Numbered from the stretch's first letter, positions 38,378 through 48,458 are shown. The stretch: 64,000 bases of DNA from Defluviicoccus sp. (GCA_029624735.1 JARSSM010000001.1:124001-188000), one strand, 5' to 3'. Made by a program: numbers and translations. The notes: a model not told the origin generated them from the letters alone.

Positions 38378-38421
38378 AAAAAAAAATCGCTTGACAGGCT
38401 AATTGTGACACCTGTCAAGCG
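38378..38421 (-). terminator. Intrinsic terminator of rpsT
   Basis: On the minus strand, CGCTTGACAGG pairs perfectly with CCTGTCAAGCG (38388-38398 and 38411-38421) around a 12-base loop, followed by A and a run of nine T. This is a textbook factor-independent terminator placed 71 bases after the rpsT stop, and it separates rpsT from dnaA transcription. Confidence 0.93.
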
Positions 38422-38492
38422 ACCACTCTCACGTGTAGACGCCAGAATAGAGCTCGGCTTTATTGCTTATTCTTGCGTATCAAACGGTCTGG

Positions 38493-38759
38493 TCAAGCCG
38501 ACATACTCTTTATGCGCGCAGACAGACGCGAGAGCCGGCGTGCAACCGTATTCCGGTGGACGAATCCCCTGGCCGCTCCGCGCATGAGTTCCGGCTGCAG
38601 GGAACGAAAAGCGTCCGTCGCCTCCGCCTTGTTGCCGCCGGCGATTGCCGTTTCGACCTTCTTCAGCGAAGTCCGGATACGCGACGTGCGCGTCCGGTTG
38701 ATGCGCGTCCGCTTTTTCGTCTGCCTGATGCGCTTTTTGGCAGAAGGGTGATGGGCCAT
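38493..38759 (-). CDS. rpsT: 30S ribosomal protein S20
   Basis: An 88-residue basic protein ([36 protein letters not shown]), the family's usual length and start. rpsT next to dnaA is common in alphaproteobacteria. A strong terminator follows it. Confidence 0.97.
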   Translation of the reverse strand: MAHHPSAKKRIRQTKKRTRINRTRTSRIRTSLKKVETAIAGGNKAEATDAFRSLQPELMRGAARGFVHRNTVARRLSRLSARIKSMSA

Positions 38760-38865
38760 CGCTCAAACGCTCCGTGATTTCCAAGGCTTTGGGGGCAAAA
38801 GCCGGCGCCTTCCTTACCTGCGGTGACGCGGGCCGTCAACCGGGCGCGTGACCACGGCTGCCGCC

Positions 38866-39642
38866 TTAGCGGTTCTGGAAGGCCGGCTTGCGCTTTTCGG
38901 CGAACGCATTCATGCCTTCCTTCTGGTCGGCGGTGGCGAAGATCGAATGGAACAGCCGCCGTTCGAAGCGCATTCCCTCGGAGAGTGGCAGTTCGAACGA
39001 CCGGTTTACGGACTCCTTGATCATCAGCACCATCGGCCGCGACATTTTGCCGATCGTCTCCGCCATCGCGACCGCCTGCTGCACGAGTTCGGCGGCTGGC
39101 ACAACGCGGCAGACAAGCCCGGCGCGCTCGGCCTCGTCCGCCTTCATCCGCCGGCCAGTCAGGCACAAATCCATCGCCTTCGCCTTGCCGACTGCGCGCG
39201 TGAGGCGCTGCGTGCCGCCGAGGCCGGGAATGGCCGCGATCATGATCTCGGGCTGGCCGAATTCGGCTGTATCAGAGGCGATAATCATGTCGCACATCAT
39301 CGCGAGCTCGCAGCCGCCGCCAAGCGCCAGACCGGACACGGCCGCAATCACCGGCTTGCGGCACAGCGAGGCCTTTTCCCACTTCACGGTGAGAAAATCC
39401 TCCAGGTAGCAATCCATGAAGGACTTGTCCTTCATCTCCTTGATATCGGCACCGGCGGCGAAGGCGCGCTCGCTCCCAGTGATGACGATGGCACCGATGG
39501 CATCGTCGCCGTCGAACGCATCGAGCGCTTCGCCCAGCTCCTTCATCAATTGTTGATTCAGCGCGTTCAGTGCCTTGGGTCGATTGAGCGTGATCAGCCC
39601 GGCCGTGCCGCTGGTCGAAACGGTGATGCATTCGTACGTCAT
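38866..39642 (-). CDS. Enoyl-CoA hydratase/isomerase
   Basis: A 258-residue crotonase. The ATG at 39642 ([28 protein letters not shown]) is preceded by GGAGGGAAGT. The oxyanion hole and CoA site appear as [15 protein letters not shown] and [20 protein letters not shown]; the catalytic Glu positions lie in AEFGQPEI and [11 protein letters not shown]. It likely hydrates enoyl-CoA in beta-oxidation. It sits between mutM and rpsT, an order seen across alphaproteobacteria. Confidence 0.94.
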   Translation of the reverse strand: MTYECITVSTSGTAGLITLNRPKALNALNQQLMKELGEALDAFDGDDAIGAIVITGSERAFAAGADIKEMKDKSFMDCYLEDFLTVKWEKASLCRKPVIAAVSGLALGGGCELAMMCDMIIASDTAEFGQPEIMIAAIPGLGGTQRLTRAVGKAKAMDLCLTGRRMKADEAERAGLVCRVVPAAELVQQAVAMAETIGKMSRPMVLMIKESVNRSFELPLSEGMRFERRLFHSIFATADQKEGMNAFAEKRKPAFQNR

Positions 39643-39781
39643 ACTTCCCTCCGGTCCCTCTTTGCCGATGTCTTGCGATGGCGGGCCGATCGGCGCCGCG
39701 CTTGTCGGCGGCAATTATGGCAAGGGGCCGCGCCCGCGTACAGCGGCGCGGTGCCGCAGCGCAGCGTAAACTTGCGCCGCG

Positions 39782-40618
39782 CTAAAGCTGCCGACGCGGG
39801 CAATAGTAGGTTGCCCGGCCGCCCTGGACCATGCGATGCACACCCCCGGTTGCATCCGTATCGCAGGAGCAGCCAGGACACGGCTGCCCGGCCCGGTCAT
39901 AAACGGCGAAGCTGTGCTGGAAGCAACCTAACTCACCCGACGGCTGAACATGATCCTTGAGCGAGGAGCCGCCGGCCGCAATCGCCTCAGCAAACACGGC
40001 ACCGATGGCGGCCGTCAGCCGCGCCAGTCCACGCGCCGGCACACTGCCCGCCGCCCGCGCTGGCGAAAGCCCGGCCCGGAACAGACTCTCAGACGCATAG
40101 ATGTTGCCCATGCCGGCGACCACCGCCTGATCCATCAGCGCCGTCTTGAGCGCCGAGCGGCGGCCGGCAAGGCGGGAACGCAAGTAGGCCGGGGTGAAGC
40201 CCGCGCTCAACGGATCGACCCCAAGACCGACCAGGCGCGGATGCCGATCGATCGCGTCCGTCGCAGCGAGGTCCATGAAGCCGAACCGGCGCGGATCGTG
40301 AAACGCAATCTCCGTCCCGGCATCGGTGCCGATGACGAGATGGTCATGGGTCAGACGGCCGGCGTCCGCCCCGAAGCGAAAGCTGCCGGACATGCCGAGA
40401 TGGACCAGCCACACCCAGTCGCCCGTCAAGCTGATGAGCAGGTACTTGCCACGCCGGTCGATGCCGAGGACGCGCTGCCCCTCGATCCGGCGGCCGAAAT
40501 CGTGCGGCAGCGGAAACCGCAGGTCTGCCCGGCGGACGACGACGCGGCTCAACGACCGGCCGAGGAGGGCAGGCATCAAACCGCGGCGGACGGTCTCGAC
40601 TTCGGGCAGTTCCGGCAT
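39782..40618 (-). CDS. mutM: Formamidopyrimidine-DNA glycosylase (Fpg)
   Basis: Removes 8-oxoguanine and FapyG. It is 278 residues and begins [13 protein letters not shown] with the catalytic Pro2 and Glu3; the H2TH region GIGNIYASE-like [18 protein letters not shown] is present. The C-terminal zinc finger reads CPGCSC...[11 protein letters not shown]: the usual fourth cysteine (CPxC) is an arginine here. Whether an extra Cys (GCSC) compensates is unknown. It is divergent from ubiE, 47 bases apart. Confidence 0.93.
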   Translation of the reverse strand: MPELPEVETVRRGLMPALLGRSLSRVVVRRADLRFPLPHDFGRRIEGQRVLGIDRRGKYLLISLTGDWVWLVHLGMSGSFRFGADAGRLTHDHLVIGTDAGTEIAFHDPRRFGFMDLAATDAIDRHPRLVGLGVDPLSAGFTPAYLRSRLAGRRSALKTALMDQAVVAGMGNIYASESLFRAGLSPARAAGSVPARGLARLTAAIGAVFAEAIAAGGSSLKDHVQPSGELGCFQHSFAVYDRAGQPCPGCSCDTDATGGVHRMVQGGRATYYCPRRQL

Positions 40619-40665
40619 CGGCGCAAGGTAGCGCCGCCGCGCGGCTTCCGCTATGGTCCGCTGCC

Positions 40666-41451
40666 ATGTCCGTCACCGACAATCCCAACACCCCGCAGCC
40701 ACCGGCCGCGCCCGCGGAGGAAACCACGCATTTTGGGTTTCGTACCGTCGGCGTGACCGAGAAGCCTTCGCTCGTGCGCGACGTCTTTGACAGCGTCGCC
40801 ACCCGCTACGATCTCATGAACGACCTGATGAGCGGCGGCATTCACCGCTTCTGGAAGGCGGCGATGATCGACTGGCTCAACCCACGTCCCGGCATGACGC
40901 TCCTGGACGTCGGCGGCGGTACCGGCGACATCGCCTTCCGCTTCCGCGATCGCGGCGGCGGACAGGTCATCGTGTGCGATGTCAACGCGCCGATGCTGGC
41001 CCACGGCCGCGACCGCGCCATCGACCGCGGCTTCGTGCGCGAAATTGCCTGGGTCTGTGGCGACGCCGAACGGCTGCCGATCGCCGACGGTGCCGTCGAC
41101 GCCTATGCGACCGCCTTTTGCCTGCGCAATGTTACGCACGTCGATCGAGCCCTTCGAGAGGCGCGCCGCGTGCTGAAACCGGGCGGGCGGTTCCTTTGCC
41201 TCGAGTTCAGCCGCGTCGCCATGCCGGTTCTCGACCGCCTCTATGACGCCTACTCGTTCAGCGTCCTGCCGCTCCTGGGCCGTTTTGTTGCCGGCAACGC
41301 CGAGGCCTATCGCTACCTGGCGGAGAGCATTCGCCGGTTCCCGTCGCAGGAGCGGTTCGCCGGCATGATCTCGGACGCCGGCCTCGACCTGGTCAAGTAC
41401 CGCAACCTTTCGGGTGGCATCGTCGCCATGCATTCCGCATGGCGGACGTGA
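40666..41451 (+). CDS. ubiE: Demethylubiquinone/demethylmenaquinone methyltransferase
   Basis: SAM-dependent C-methyltransferase of ubiquinone synthesis. It is 261 residues with the family motifs [39 protein letters not shown] and [21 protein letters not shown], and ends with [14 protein letters not shown]. It is divergent from mutM and followed by ubiB 22 bases later. Confidence 0.97.
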   Translation: MSVTDNPNTPQPPAAPAEETTHFGFRTVGVTEKPSLVRDVFDSVATRYDLMNDLMSGGIHRFWKAAMIDWLNPRPGMTLLDVGGGTGDIAFRFRDRGGGQVIVCDVNAPMLAHGRDRAIDRGFVREIAWVCGDAERLPIADGAVDAYATAFCLRNVTHVDRALREARRVLKPGGRFLCLEFSRVAMPVLDRLYDAYSFSVLPLLGRFVAGNAEAYRYLAESIRRFPSQERFAGMISDAGLDLVKYRNLSGGIVAMHSAWRT

Positions 41452-41473
41452 TCGCCGCATCGCCGCCGCTGCC

Positions 41474-43006
41474 ATGATCCGCCCGCTGCGCAACATGGGA
41501 CGGCTGGTCGTGCTGGCGCGGACGCTGGCGCGGCACGACGCCCTGTTCGTTTTCGAGGGCTTAGGGGTTGCCCAGCCGCTTGCCGCCGCCGCGCGGCTCG
41601 TGTTCTGGAGCCGTGCCCCCGGCCGGCCTGGGCAGCGCCTTGCTCAAGCGCTGAATGAAGCCGGGCCATCGTTCATCAAGCTCGGCCAAGCCCTGTCGAC
41701 CCGTGCCGATCTGCTGGGTGAGGCCCTGGCAGCCGACCTTTCCGAACTGCAGGATCGCCTGCCGCCCTTTCCGGGCAGCATTGCGCGGCAGACCATTGAG
41801 GCCGAGCTGGGGCAGCCGGTGGAATGCCTGTTCCGCTCCTTCGACGATACCCCCGTTGCCGCGGCATCGATCGCGCAAGTCCATTTCGCCGTCGACAGCG
41901 ACGGGCGCGAGGTTGCGGTCAAGGTCCTGCGGCCGGGAATCGAACAGGCCCTCAAGCGCGACCTCGACCTGTTCTACTGGATCGCCGGCCTGATCGAGGC
42001 CGCGGTGCCGGCGTGGCGCCGCCTGCGGCCGCGCGAGTCGATCGCCACTTTCGCCGCCACGGTCGAAATGGAGATGGACCTGCGGTTCGAAGCGTCGGCC
42101 GCCTGCGAACTGGCGGAGAACTTTGCCGGCGACGCGAGCTTCAAGGTGCCGGCCATCGACTGGCGCCGCACGGCCCGCCGCGTGCTGACGAGCGAGCGGA
42201 TCAGCGGCATCCCGATTGACGAGCGCGACGCCTTGATCGCCGCCGGGCACGATCCGGAATCCTTGCTGGCGCGCGCGGCGACGATGTTCTTTTTCCAAGT
42301 CTTCCGCGACGGCTTCTTTCATGCCGACCTGCATCCCGGCAACCTGTTCGTCCGCCCCGACGGCTCGATCGCAGCCGTCGACTTCGGCATCATGGGCAGG
42401 CTCGACCGCAAGGCGCGCCGGCACCTGGGCGAGCTTCTGCTGGCCTTCCTCACCCGCGATTACCAGCGCGCGGCCGAGGTTCACCTCGAGGCTGGCTGGA
42501 TCCCGCAGGATCTCTCGGTTGCAACCTTTGCCCAGGCTTGCCGCTCGATCGCCGAGCCGATCATGGACAAGCCGCAGAATGAGATCTCGATGGCACGGCT
42601 GCTGGGCCATCTGTTTCAGGTCACTGAGCAGTTCGCCATGACCACGCAGCCGGAACTCCTGCTGCTGCAGAAGACGATGCTGCTGGCGGAAGGAACCGGG
42701 CGCAAGCTGTGCCCGGAAGCGAACATGTGGTACCTGGCGCGGCCCTTGATCCAGGACTGGGTCGCAGCGAGCTTCGGGCCGGAGCAGCAGCTCCGCCGGG
42801 CCGTTGATGACGTCCGCGCCGGCATCGCACGTCTGCCGGAAGCGGTCCGACAGGCCGAACGCGGGCTGAGCGCCCTTGCCGAGGGAACACTGCGGCTGCA
42901 TCCGGACTCCCTGGCCCGGCTCGGCGGCAGCCCGCGCTGGCAGCCGCCGGCGTGGCTCGCCTGGGCGCTTCTCACGGTTGCGGTGCTCGCACTGTTGTTC
43001 CGCTAA
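41474..43006 (+). CDS. ubiB: UbiB/ADCK-family ubiquinone biosynthesis protein
   Basis: A 510-residue atypical protein-kinase-like ATPase supporting ubiquinone synthesis. The start MIRPLRNMGRLVVLART is chosen since earlier codons lie within a non-family extension. Signatures: FIKLGQALSTRADLLGEAL (KxGQ), REVAVKVLRPGIEQAL, the catalytic region FFHADLHPGNLFVRPDGSIAAVDFGIMG, and a C-terminal membrane helix (WLAWALLTVAVLALLF). It follows ubiE in the usual ubiE-ubiB order. Confidence 0.96.
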   Translation: MIRPLRNMGRLVVLARTLARHDALFVFEGLGVAQPLAAAARLVFWSRAPGRPGQRLAQALNEAGPSFIKLGQALSTRADLLGEALAADLSELQDRLPPFPGSIARQTIEAELGQPVECLFRSFDDTPVAAASIAQVHFAVDSDGREVAVKVLRPGIEQALKRDLDLFYWIAGLIEAAVPAWRRLRPRESIATFAATVEMEMDLRFEASAACELAENFAGDASFKVPAIDWRRTARRVLTSERISGIPIDERDALIAAGHDPESLLARAATMFFFQVFRDGFFHADLHPGNLFVRPDGSIAAVDFGIMGRLDRKARRHLGELLLAFLTRDYQRAAEVHLEAGWIPQDLSVATFAQACRSIAEPIMDKPQNEISMARLLGHLFQVTEQFAMTTQPELLLLQKTMLLAEGTGRKLCPEANMWYLARPLIQDWVAASFGPEQQLRRAVDDVRAGIARLPEAVRQAERGLSALAEGTLRLHPDSLARLGGSPRWQPPAWLAWALLTVAVLALLFR

Positions 43007-43151
43007 GAGGATCGAGCCGCCGCTCGCGGTGGCACGCGTCCTCCGCCACGCCGATGCGTGCTTTTCTGACCTCGCCTCCGGTCTGTTCTTGCCTCTGGGC
43101 GGGATCGCTCTACAATCAACAACACAGGAAAAGAGTGAAAACTGGCTGCGT

Positions 43152-44366
43152 ATGTCGCCGCTCGTGGGAAAAAGAATTCTGCTGGTCATCTCCGGTGGGA
43201 TTGCCGCGTACAAGTGCCTGGAGCTGATCCGGTCCCTGCGCGCGGCCGGCGCCTCGGTGCGAGCCGTTTTGACGCCAGCGGCAACACAGTTCGTCACTCC
43301 GCTCTCTGTTGCCGCAATAACCGAAGACAAGGTGTTCACCGATCTGTTTTCGTTGACCGACGAGAGCGAGATGGGCCACATCCGGCTGTCGCGCGAGGCC
43401 GATCTCGTCGTCGTTGCGCCTGCGACCGCGGACCTGTTGGCGCGCATGGCAGCCGGCATGGCCAACGATCTCGCACTCACCGCGCTCCTTGCCACCGACA
43501 AGCCGATCCTCGCCGCCCCGGCCATGAACGTTCGCATGTGGGAACATGCGGCAACGCAGGCCAACGTCGCGACGCTGGCCGGCCGCGGCGTCCGCTTCGT
43601 CGGGCCGGACGTGGGCGATATGGCCTGCGGCGAATACGGGCCGGGCCGGATGGCGGAGCCAGACGAGATCCTTGCCGCGATCGCCCAGCATTTCGCCTAC
43701 GGCCAGCGCCTTGCCAACCGAAGGGCGCTTGTCACCAGCGGGCCGACGCGCGAACCGCTCGATCCCGTCCGCTTCTTGAGCAACCGCTCGTCCGGGCGGC
43801 AGGGGCATGCCATCGCCGCGGCGCTCGCCCGCTTCGGGGCGCGGACACAGCTCGTCTCCGGCCCGACCGCACTGCCCGATCCGCCGGCGGTCGAGGTTGT
43901 CCGCGTGGAAACGGCCCAGCAGATGCTGGCGGCATGCGAACAGGCGCTCCCCGTCGATATCGCCGTCTGCGCGGCGGCCGTGAGCGACTGGCGGGCGGCA
44001 GAACCGCAGCCGGATAAGATCAAGAAGCAAGCGGGCGCCGCACCGGAGCCGCTCCGGCTGGTCGAAAACCCGGACATCCTCGCCACCTTGAGCCGCGCCA
44101 CCGCCAACCGGCCGGCGCTTGTCATCGGCTTTGCCGCGGAAACCAGCCGCCTTCTCGACAACGCTGTTGAAAAGCGCCGGCGCAAGGGCTGCGACTGGAT
44201 CCTCGCCAACGACGTATCCCCAGCGACCGGCACCTTCGGCGGCGAGACCAACGAAATTCACCTGATCAGCGCCGGCGGGACCGAGCTCTGGCCCCGCATG
44301 AGCAAGGAAGCGGTCGCCGAGCGCCTCGCGTTCGCGATCGCCGAAGCCCTGGAGGCTCACCCATGA
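43152..44366 (+). CDS. coaBC: Bifunctional CoA enzyme: PPC decarboxylase / PPC synthetase
   Basis: Forms phosphopantothenoylcysteine and decarboxylates it to phosphopantetheine. The protein is 404 residues from ATG 43152 ([26 protein letters not shown]). The CoaC half has the FMN/active-site parts [23 protein letters not shown] and [17 protein letters not shown]; the CoaB half has [26 protein letters not shown] and the nucleotide-binding region. The frame upstream of 43152 overlaps ubiB and is an artefact. It overlaps dut by ATGA. Confidence 0.96.
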   Translation: MSPLVGKRILLVISGGIAAYKCLELIRSLRAAGASVRAVLTPAATQFVTPLSVAAITEDKVFTDLFSLTDESEMGHIRLSREADLVVVAPATADLLARMAAGMANDLALTALLATDKPILAAPAMNVRMWEHAATQANVATLAGRGVRFVGPDVGDMACGEYGPGRMAEPDEILAAIAQHFAYGQRLANRRALVTSGPTREPLDPVRFLSNRSSGRQGHAIAAALARFGARTQLVSGPTALPDPPAVEVVRVETAQQMLAACEQALPVDIAVCAAAVSDWRAAEPQPDKIKKQAGAAPEPLRLVENPDILATLSRATANRPALVIGFAAETSRLLDNAVEKRRRKGCDWILANDVSPATGTFGGETNEIHLISAGGTELWPRMSKEAVAERLAFAIAEALEAHP

Positions 44367-44851
44367 GACCACTGCTCGGTCCTGCGGCTGTCCTCGTCCG
44401 CCAGCTGCCGCACGGAGCCGGGCTGCCGCTGCCCTCGTACGCGACGGCGGGCAGCGCCGGCCTTGACTTGGCTGCCGCCGTCGAGGCGCCGATCGAGCTC
44501 GCCCCGGGAGGCCGTGCACTGGTGCCAACCGGCATCGCGATCGCCCTGCCGCCGGGCTACGAGGGTCAGGTGCGGCCGCGATCCGGGCTTGCCGCGCGGC
44601 ACGGCTTAACCGTCCTCAACAGCCCCGGCACCGTCGACAGCGACTATCGCGGCGAGGTGGCGGTCATCCTGATCAACCTTGGCCAATCTCCCTTCCGCGT
44701 GGAGCGCGGTTTGCGGATCGCCCAGCTGGTGATCGCCCCGGTGACAGCGGCCCAGCTCTGCGCGGTTGCCGAGCTGCCCGGCAGCAGCCGTGGCGAGGGC
44801 GGCTTCGGTTCGACCGGGAGCAACGTCACCAGTGCCGACGGCCCGGCGTAA
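44363..44851 (+). CDS. dut: Deoxyuridine 5'-triphosphate nucleotidohydrolase
   Basis: Homotrimeric dUTPase of 162 residues. All five motifs are seen: [44 protein letters not shown] and the C-terminal [10 protein letters not shown]. It keeps uracil out of DNA. The start overlaps the coaBC stop, and a further short tail ([10 protein letters not shown]) follows motif 5. Confidence 0.97.
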   Translation: MRPLLGPAAVLVRQLPHGAGLPLPSYATAGSAGLDLAAAVEAPIELAPGGRALVPTGIAIALPPGYEGQVRPRSGLAARHGLTVLNSPGTVDSDYRGEVAVILINLGQSPFRVERGLRIAQLVIAPVTAAQLCAVAELPGSSRGEGGFGSTGSNVTSADGPA

Positions 44852-44855
44852 CACC

Positions 44856-45311
44856 ATGCTTGGGATGTCACGCAAGGTCCTGTTTGCGATCGAGGCAGTG
44901 CTCGACATCGCCTACCATGCCGGCTCGGAGCCGGTTCAGAGCCGCGAGATCACCCGCCGGCAGGGCATTCCCCGGCGCTATCTGGAGCAGGCCCTGCAGA
45001 GCCTGGTGCGCGACGGCATCTTAGTCGGCGTGCGCGGTCCACGCGGCGGCTACCGGCTCGCACGCGAGCGCCGGCGCATCACCGTGGGCGAGATCGTCCG
45101 CGTCGTGCGCCCGGTCGAGAACGAGGATGATCCGCTGCAGGACGGCCCGACGTCGCCACTCGGCTGCCAGGTGGTGCGACCGCTGTGGCTCGATCTGCAG
45201 GGCGAGGTGATGCTGCAACTGGACCGGATCACGCTTGACGACTTGTGCGGGCGGGCCAACGCGGCCGGGATCGTCAGCGAAGGCAGACAGGCGATCGACT
45301 TCGTCATCTAG
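44856..45311 (+). CDS. Rrf2-family regulator, CymR-like
   Basis: A 151-residue winged-helix regulator: [23 protein letters not shown], then [33 protein letters not shown]. An alternative start is MSRKVL three codons on. It has only C104 and C131, so the three clustered cysteines of IscR-type [2Fe-2S] regulators are missing. It lies 76 bases before cysK; CymR, an Rrf2 regulator of cysteine metabolism, acts with CysK in Gram-positives. A similar role here is inference from context. Confidence 0.85.
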   Translation: MLGMSRKVLFAIEAVLDIAYHAGSEPVQSREITRRQGIPRRYLEQALQSLVRDGILVGVRGPRGGYRLARERRRITVGEIVRVVRPVENEDDPLQDGPTSPLGCQVVRPLWLDLQGEVMLQLDRITLDDLCGRANAAGIVSEGRQAIDFVI

Positions 45312-45387
45312 CGGCAGGGCGGCTGCCCCCAGGCAGCACCGTCATTGGGGGCGGCGGACAACAGAAGTGGAAAGGGATCGTTGCGAC

Positions 45388-46377
45388 ATGGACGAGACAG
45401 CGCAGCAGGCGCCGACAGCCGATGCCATCGGCCACGGCCGGATTTTCGACAGCATTCTCGACACGATCGGCAACACGCCGCTGGTGCGGCTGAAGAAGCT
45501 CGCCGCCGATGCCGGCTGCGTAGCGCAGCTCACGGCCAAGTGCGAGTTCTTCAATCCCCTGAGTTCGGTCAAGGACCGCATCGGCTTGTCGATGATCCGC
45601 GATGCCGAGGCAGCCGGCCGGATCAAGCCCGGCACCGTCCTGGTCGAGCCGACTTCCGGCAACACCGGCATCGCGCTTGCTTTCGTCTGTGCGGCGCGCG
45701 GCTACCGGCTGATCCTCACGATGCCGGAGAGCATGTCGATCGAGCGGCGCAAGATGCTGGCGCTCCTGGGCGCCGAGATCGTCCTGACGCCGGCCGCCAA
45801 GGGCATGTCCGGTGCGATCGCCCGCGCCGAGGAGATCGTCAAGTCGACGCCGGGCGCCATGATGCCGCAGCAGTTCGCCAACCCGGCCAATCCGGAGATT
45901 CATCGCCGCACCACGGCGGAGGAAATCTGGCGCGATACCGCCGGCCAAGTCGACGTCATGATTTCCGGCGTCGGCACCGGCGGCACGCTTACGGGGTGCG
46001 CCGAGGTGATCAAGGCGCGGCGGCCCGGATTCCGCATGGTCGCGGTTGAACCCGAAGACAGCCCCGTGCTCTCGGGCGGTGTACCGGGTCCGCACAAGAT
46101 CCAAGGCATCGGCGCCGGTTTCATTCCTGCCATTCTTAACACGTCGCTGATCGACGAAATCATCAAGGTCGGCAACGAGACAGCCTTCGCAACGGCGCGC
46201 CGGGTGGCGAAGCTCGAAGGGCTGCCGGTTGGGATCTCGTCTGGTGCTGCGCTGGCGGCCGCGATCGAGGTCGGCCGCCGGCCGGAGATGGCGGGCAAGC
46301 TGATCGTCGTCCTGCTGGCATCGTGCGCGGAACGCTATCTTTCGACCGCCCTGTTCGATGGCACCAGCGTCGAGTAG
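45388..46377 (+). CDS. cysK: Cysteine synthase A (O-acetylserine sulfhydrylase)
   Basis: PLP enzyme making cysteine from O-acetylserine and sulfide. From ATG 45388 it is 329 residues. The PLP lysine is K62 in [28 protein letters not shown] binds the phosphate and substrate, and [10 protein letters not shown] the cofactor phosphate. The N-terminal ~15 residues ([17 protein letters not shown]) precede the usual start [14 protein letters not shown]. It is downstream of the Rrf2 regulator. Confidence 0.95.
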   Translation: MDETAQQAPTADAIGHGRIFDSILDTIGNTPLVRLKKLAADAGCVAQLTAKCEFFNPLSSVKDRIGLSMIRDAEAAGRIKPGTVLVEPTSGNTGIALAFVCAARGYRLILTMPESMSIERRKMLALLGAEIVLTPAAKGMSGAIARAEEIVKSTPGAMMPQQFANPANPEIHRRTTAEEIWRDTAGQVDVMISGVGTGGTLTGCAEVIKARRPGFRMVAVEPEDSPVLSGGVPGPHKIQGIGAGFIPAILNTSLIDEIIKVGNETAFATARRVAKLEGLPVGISSGAALAAAIEVGRRPEMAGKLIVVLLASCAERYLSTALFDGTSVE

Positions 46378-46413
46378 CGGTGCCGGCCGATCGGGGCGGA
46401 GGCCAGGCCGCTG

Positions 46414-47253
46414 ATGGGTTTGACCGAAGCGCAGATCCAACGCTACGCCCGGCACATCCTCCTGGATGAAATCGGCGGCCACGGCCAGGCCCGCTTGCTC
46501 GCATCGCGGGTCCTGGTCGTCGGTGCCGGTGGCCTGGGCTCACCGCTGCTGATGTATCTTGCTGCCGCCGGCGTCGGCACGATCGGCATCGTCGATAGCG
46601 ACCAGGTCGACTTGAGCAACCTGCAGCGGCAGATCGTCCATCCGACGGCGCGCATCGGCCAAGCCAAGGTCGCAAGCGCGCACGCCACCCTCGCCGCCAT
46701 CAATCCGGAGATCCGCATCATCGAGCACGCCGTCCGGCTTGATGCCACCAATGCCGGCAGCCTGATTGCCGGCTACGACATTGTCGCCGACGGCTCGGAT
46801 AACTTCCCGACCCGCTTCCTCGTCAACGACGCCTGCTTTTTCGGCCGCAAGCCGCTTGTCTCCGGCGCCATCCTGCGCTTCGACGGCCAGGTGGCCACGT
46901 TCAAGCCCTATGCTGGCGACCCGGACGGCGGCCATCTGCCGTGCTACCGCTGCCTTTACGGCGGCCCGCCGCCGGCCGGAGAAGTGCCGTCGTGCGCCGA
47001 GGCGGGCGTGCTGGGCGCGTTCTGCGGCGTCGTCGGTTCGCTCCAGGCAACGGAGGTGATCAAGGAACTGCTGGGCATCGGCGACAGTCTCGCCGGCTGG
47101 CTTGTCATCCTTGATGCCCTCGGCAGCCGGTTCCGAAAAGTGCGGGTGAAAGCCGATCCGGGTTGCCCTCTGTGCGGCGAGACACCAACGATTCGCCGGC
47201 TTGAAAAAGAAGCGGGCGCGACGGCTGGGAATGCGGCGATCTGTCATGGGTGA
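46414..47253 (+). CDS. MoeB/ThiF/HesA-family adenylyltransferase
   Basis: E1-like enzyme that adenylates the C-terminus of a sulfur-carrier protein such as MoaD or ThiS. It is 279 residues with the ATP-binding loop VVGAGGLGSPLLMYLAAAGVGTIGIVD, the acidic motif DSDQVDLSNLQRQ, and two zinc CxxC pairs (CYRCLY, CPLCGE). There is no rhodanese domain. Placement after cysK suggests a sulfur-transfer role; MoeB versus ThiF cannot be decided without the carrier gene. Confidence 0.9.
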   Translation: MGLTEAQIQRYARHILLDEIGGHGQARLLASRVLVVGAGGLGSPLLMYLAAAGVGTIGIVDSDQVDLSNLQRQIVHPTARIGQAKVASAHATLAAINPEIRIIEHAVRLDATNAGSLIAGYDIVADGSDNFPTRFLVNDACFFGRKPLVSGAILRFDGQVATFKPYAGDPDGGHLPCYRCLYGGPPPAGEVPSCAEAGVLGAFCGVVGSLQATEVIKELLGIGDSLAGWLVILDALGSRFRKVRVKADPGCPLCGETPTIRRLEKEAGATAGNAAICHG

Positions 47254-47683
47254 CGCCAGCCTGCCGGGGCTGTCGCTCATCGTCTTCTCGGGCCAGTATG
47301 AGCGGGTTCACTACGCTCTCGTGCTGGCGGCGGCGGCAGCCGCGATCGACCGGCCGGTAACTTTGTTCTTCACCGGCGCGGCGCTCAACGCTCTACGCGC
47401 GCCGCCCGCGTCCGGCGTCCCCGGCTGGCATGCGCTCGCCGGCAGTGGCGAGCATTCGGCTGCCGCCCTTGACGCCCGCAATGCGTCCCTCGGCGTCGCC
47501 ACCTTGCAGAACCTGCTCACCGCGTGCGGCCAACTCGGCGTGCGCTTTCTCGTCTGCGAGATGGGGTTGCGCGCTGCCGAACTGACGGCAGCTGACCTCA
47601 GGACTGACCTTGCGCCCGAATGCGCGGGCGTGGTGACGCTCCTCACCGAAGCCGGCAGCAACCGGACGCTGCTATTCCTCTGA
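47246..47683 (+). CDS. DsrE-like small protein
   Basis: A 145-residue protein of the DsrE/F peroxiredoxin-like fold: LSLIVFSGQYERVHYALVLAAAAAAIDRPVTLFFTGAALNAL, ARNASLGVATLQNLLTACGQLGVRFLVCEMGLRAAEL. Its start (MGDASLPG) overlaps the end of the MoeB/ThiF-like gene by eight bases, so they are co-translated. It may carry persulfide sulfur on a cysteine (C near VCEMGL or TACG); that is inference. In-frame start choices upstream would overlap further. Confidence 0.8.
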   Translation: MGDASLPGLSLIVFSGQYERVHYALVLAAAAAAIDRPVTLFFTGAALNALRAPPASGVPGWHALAGSGEHSAAALDARNASLGVATLQNLLTACGQLGVRFLVCEMGLRAAELTAADLRTDLAPECAGVVTLLTEAGSNRTLLFL

Positions 47684-47721
47684 TCGGCCGCTGACGCGCG
47701 GTGCCTCGTGACGGGCCCGCT

Positions 47722-47760
47722 GCGGGAAGGCTCGGAAGGGAGGGTGATGAGCCTTCCCGC
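47722..47760. repeat. Perfect 12-bp inverted repeat before the GapR-like gene
   Basis: GCGGGAAGGCTC (47722-47733) and GAGCCTTCCCGC (47749-47760) form a perfect 12-base-pair stem around a 15-base loop. It lies between the DsrE-like and GapR-like genes. Without a following T-run it is not a standard terminator; an attenuator, operator or REP-like element are all possible. An AT-rich stretch (GATATAGGACTATATTC, about 47812-47828) downstream may hold the next promoter. Confidence 0.65.
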
Positions 47761-47939
47761 GTGGGGGCCGGGGAGGAAATGGCGAACACACGGAGGGCGT
47801 TCGCAAGCGCGGTGATATAGGACTATATTCGTTTCGTCAACTCTTTTTCCTATACGGGCGCGGTTTCTTGACTCGACGTCCGTGCTGGTTTGAGGGTAGC
47901 TGTTGCCCGCCGCAGTGAGGCGCAGGAGGAGATCACGAC

Positions 47940-48320
47940 GTGTCAAACGTTCAGAGCACGACGGGGGCCGACAAGCTCATCGCCTATCTTGACCGGATGG
48001 AGAAGCTGCTCGACGAGATTGACGGGCTCAAGGACGACCTGAAGGACATGAAGGCACAGGCCCGCGACGAGGGGTTCAACGTCGCCGCCATGCTGCGCCT
48101 GGTCGCCATCCGCCGCAGCAAGCAGCGCGCCGATCGCGAGAGTGAATTCCTGAACGATCTTGTCCTCTACGCGCATGCGACCGGCACGCCGCTGGATTTC
48201 GCGTTTGTCGAGGAGGACTGGTCGCCGCCCGCAAGCCCGAAGCACGCGCCTGCAGCGGACCGCGCATCGCCTGAGGAAGCGCCGGACCCAGAGCCCGACC
48301 CAGAGCCGGACCGCGATTGA
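47940..48320 (+). CDS. GapR-like (DUF2312) DNA-binding protein
   Basis: A 126-residue protein from GTG 47940 after GGAGGAG. The region 15-75 (LDRMEKLLDEIDGLKDDLKDMKAQARDEGFNVAAMLRLVAIRR) has the coiled-coil plus G-F/N-V pattern of DUF2312, whose best-known member GapR clamps overtwisted DNA in Caulobacter. The downstream part differs from canonical GapR (SKQRADRESEFLNDLVLYAHATGTPLDF), and an acidic Pro/Glu/Asp tail (EEAPDPEPDPEPDRD) replaces the usual short end. Likely a variant of the family. The neighbouring ABC transporter is probably not functionally linked. Confidence 0.75.
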   Translation: MSNVQSTTGADKLIAYLDRMEKLLDEIDGLKDDLKDMKAQARDEGFNVAAMLRLVAIRRSKQRADRESEFLNDLVLYAHATGTPLDFAFVEEDWSPPASPKHAPAADRASPEEAPDPEPDPEPDRD

Positions 48321-48458
48321 TACGGCCGCAGCCGGCGTTGCCGGTCAAGGGGGTCATGCCGTAGTCTTGGCTGCCGCGCGGTCGCGTCAAAGGGCGATCG
48401 CTGCGATGCGCAGAAATGCCTGGAGACGCTGAGAGAGGTAGGGGAGACCACCGAGACC

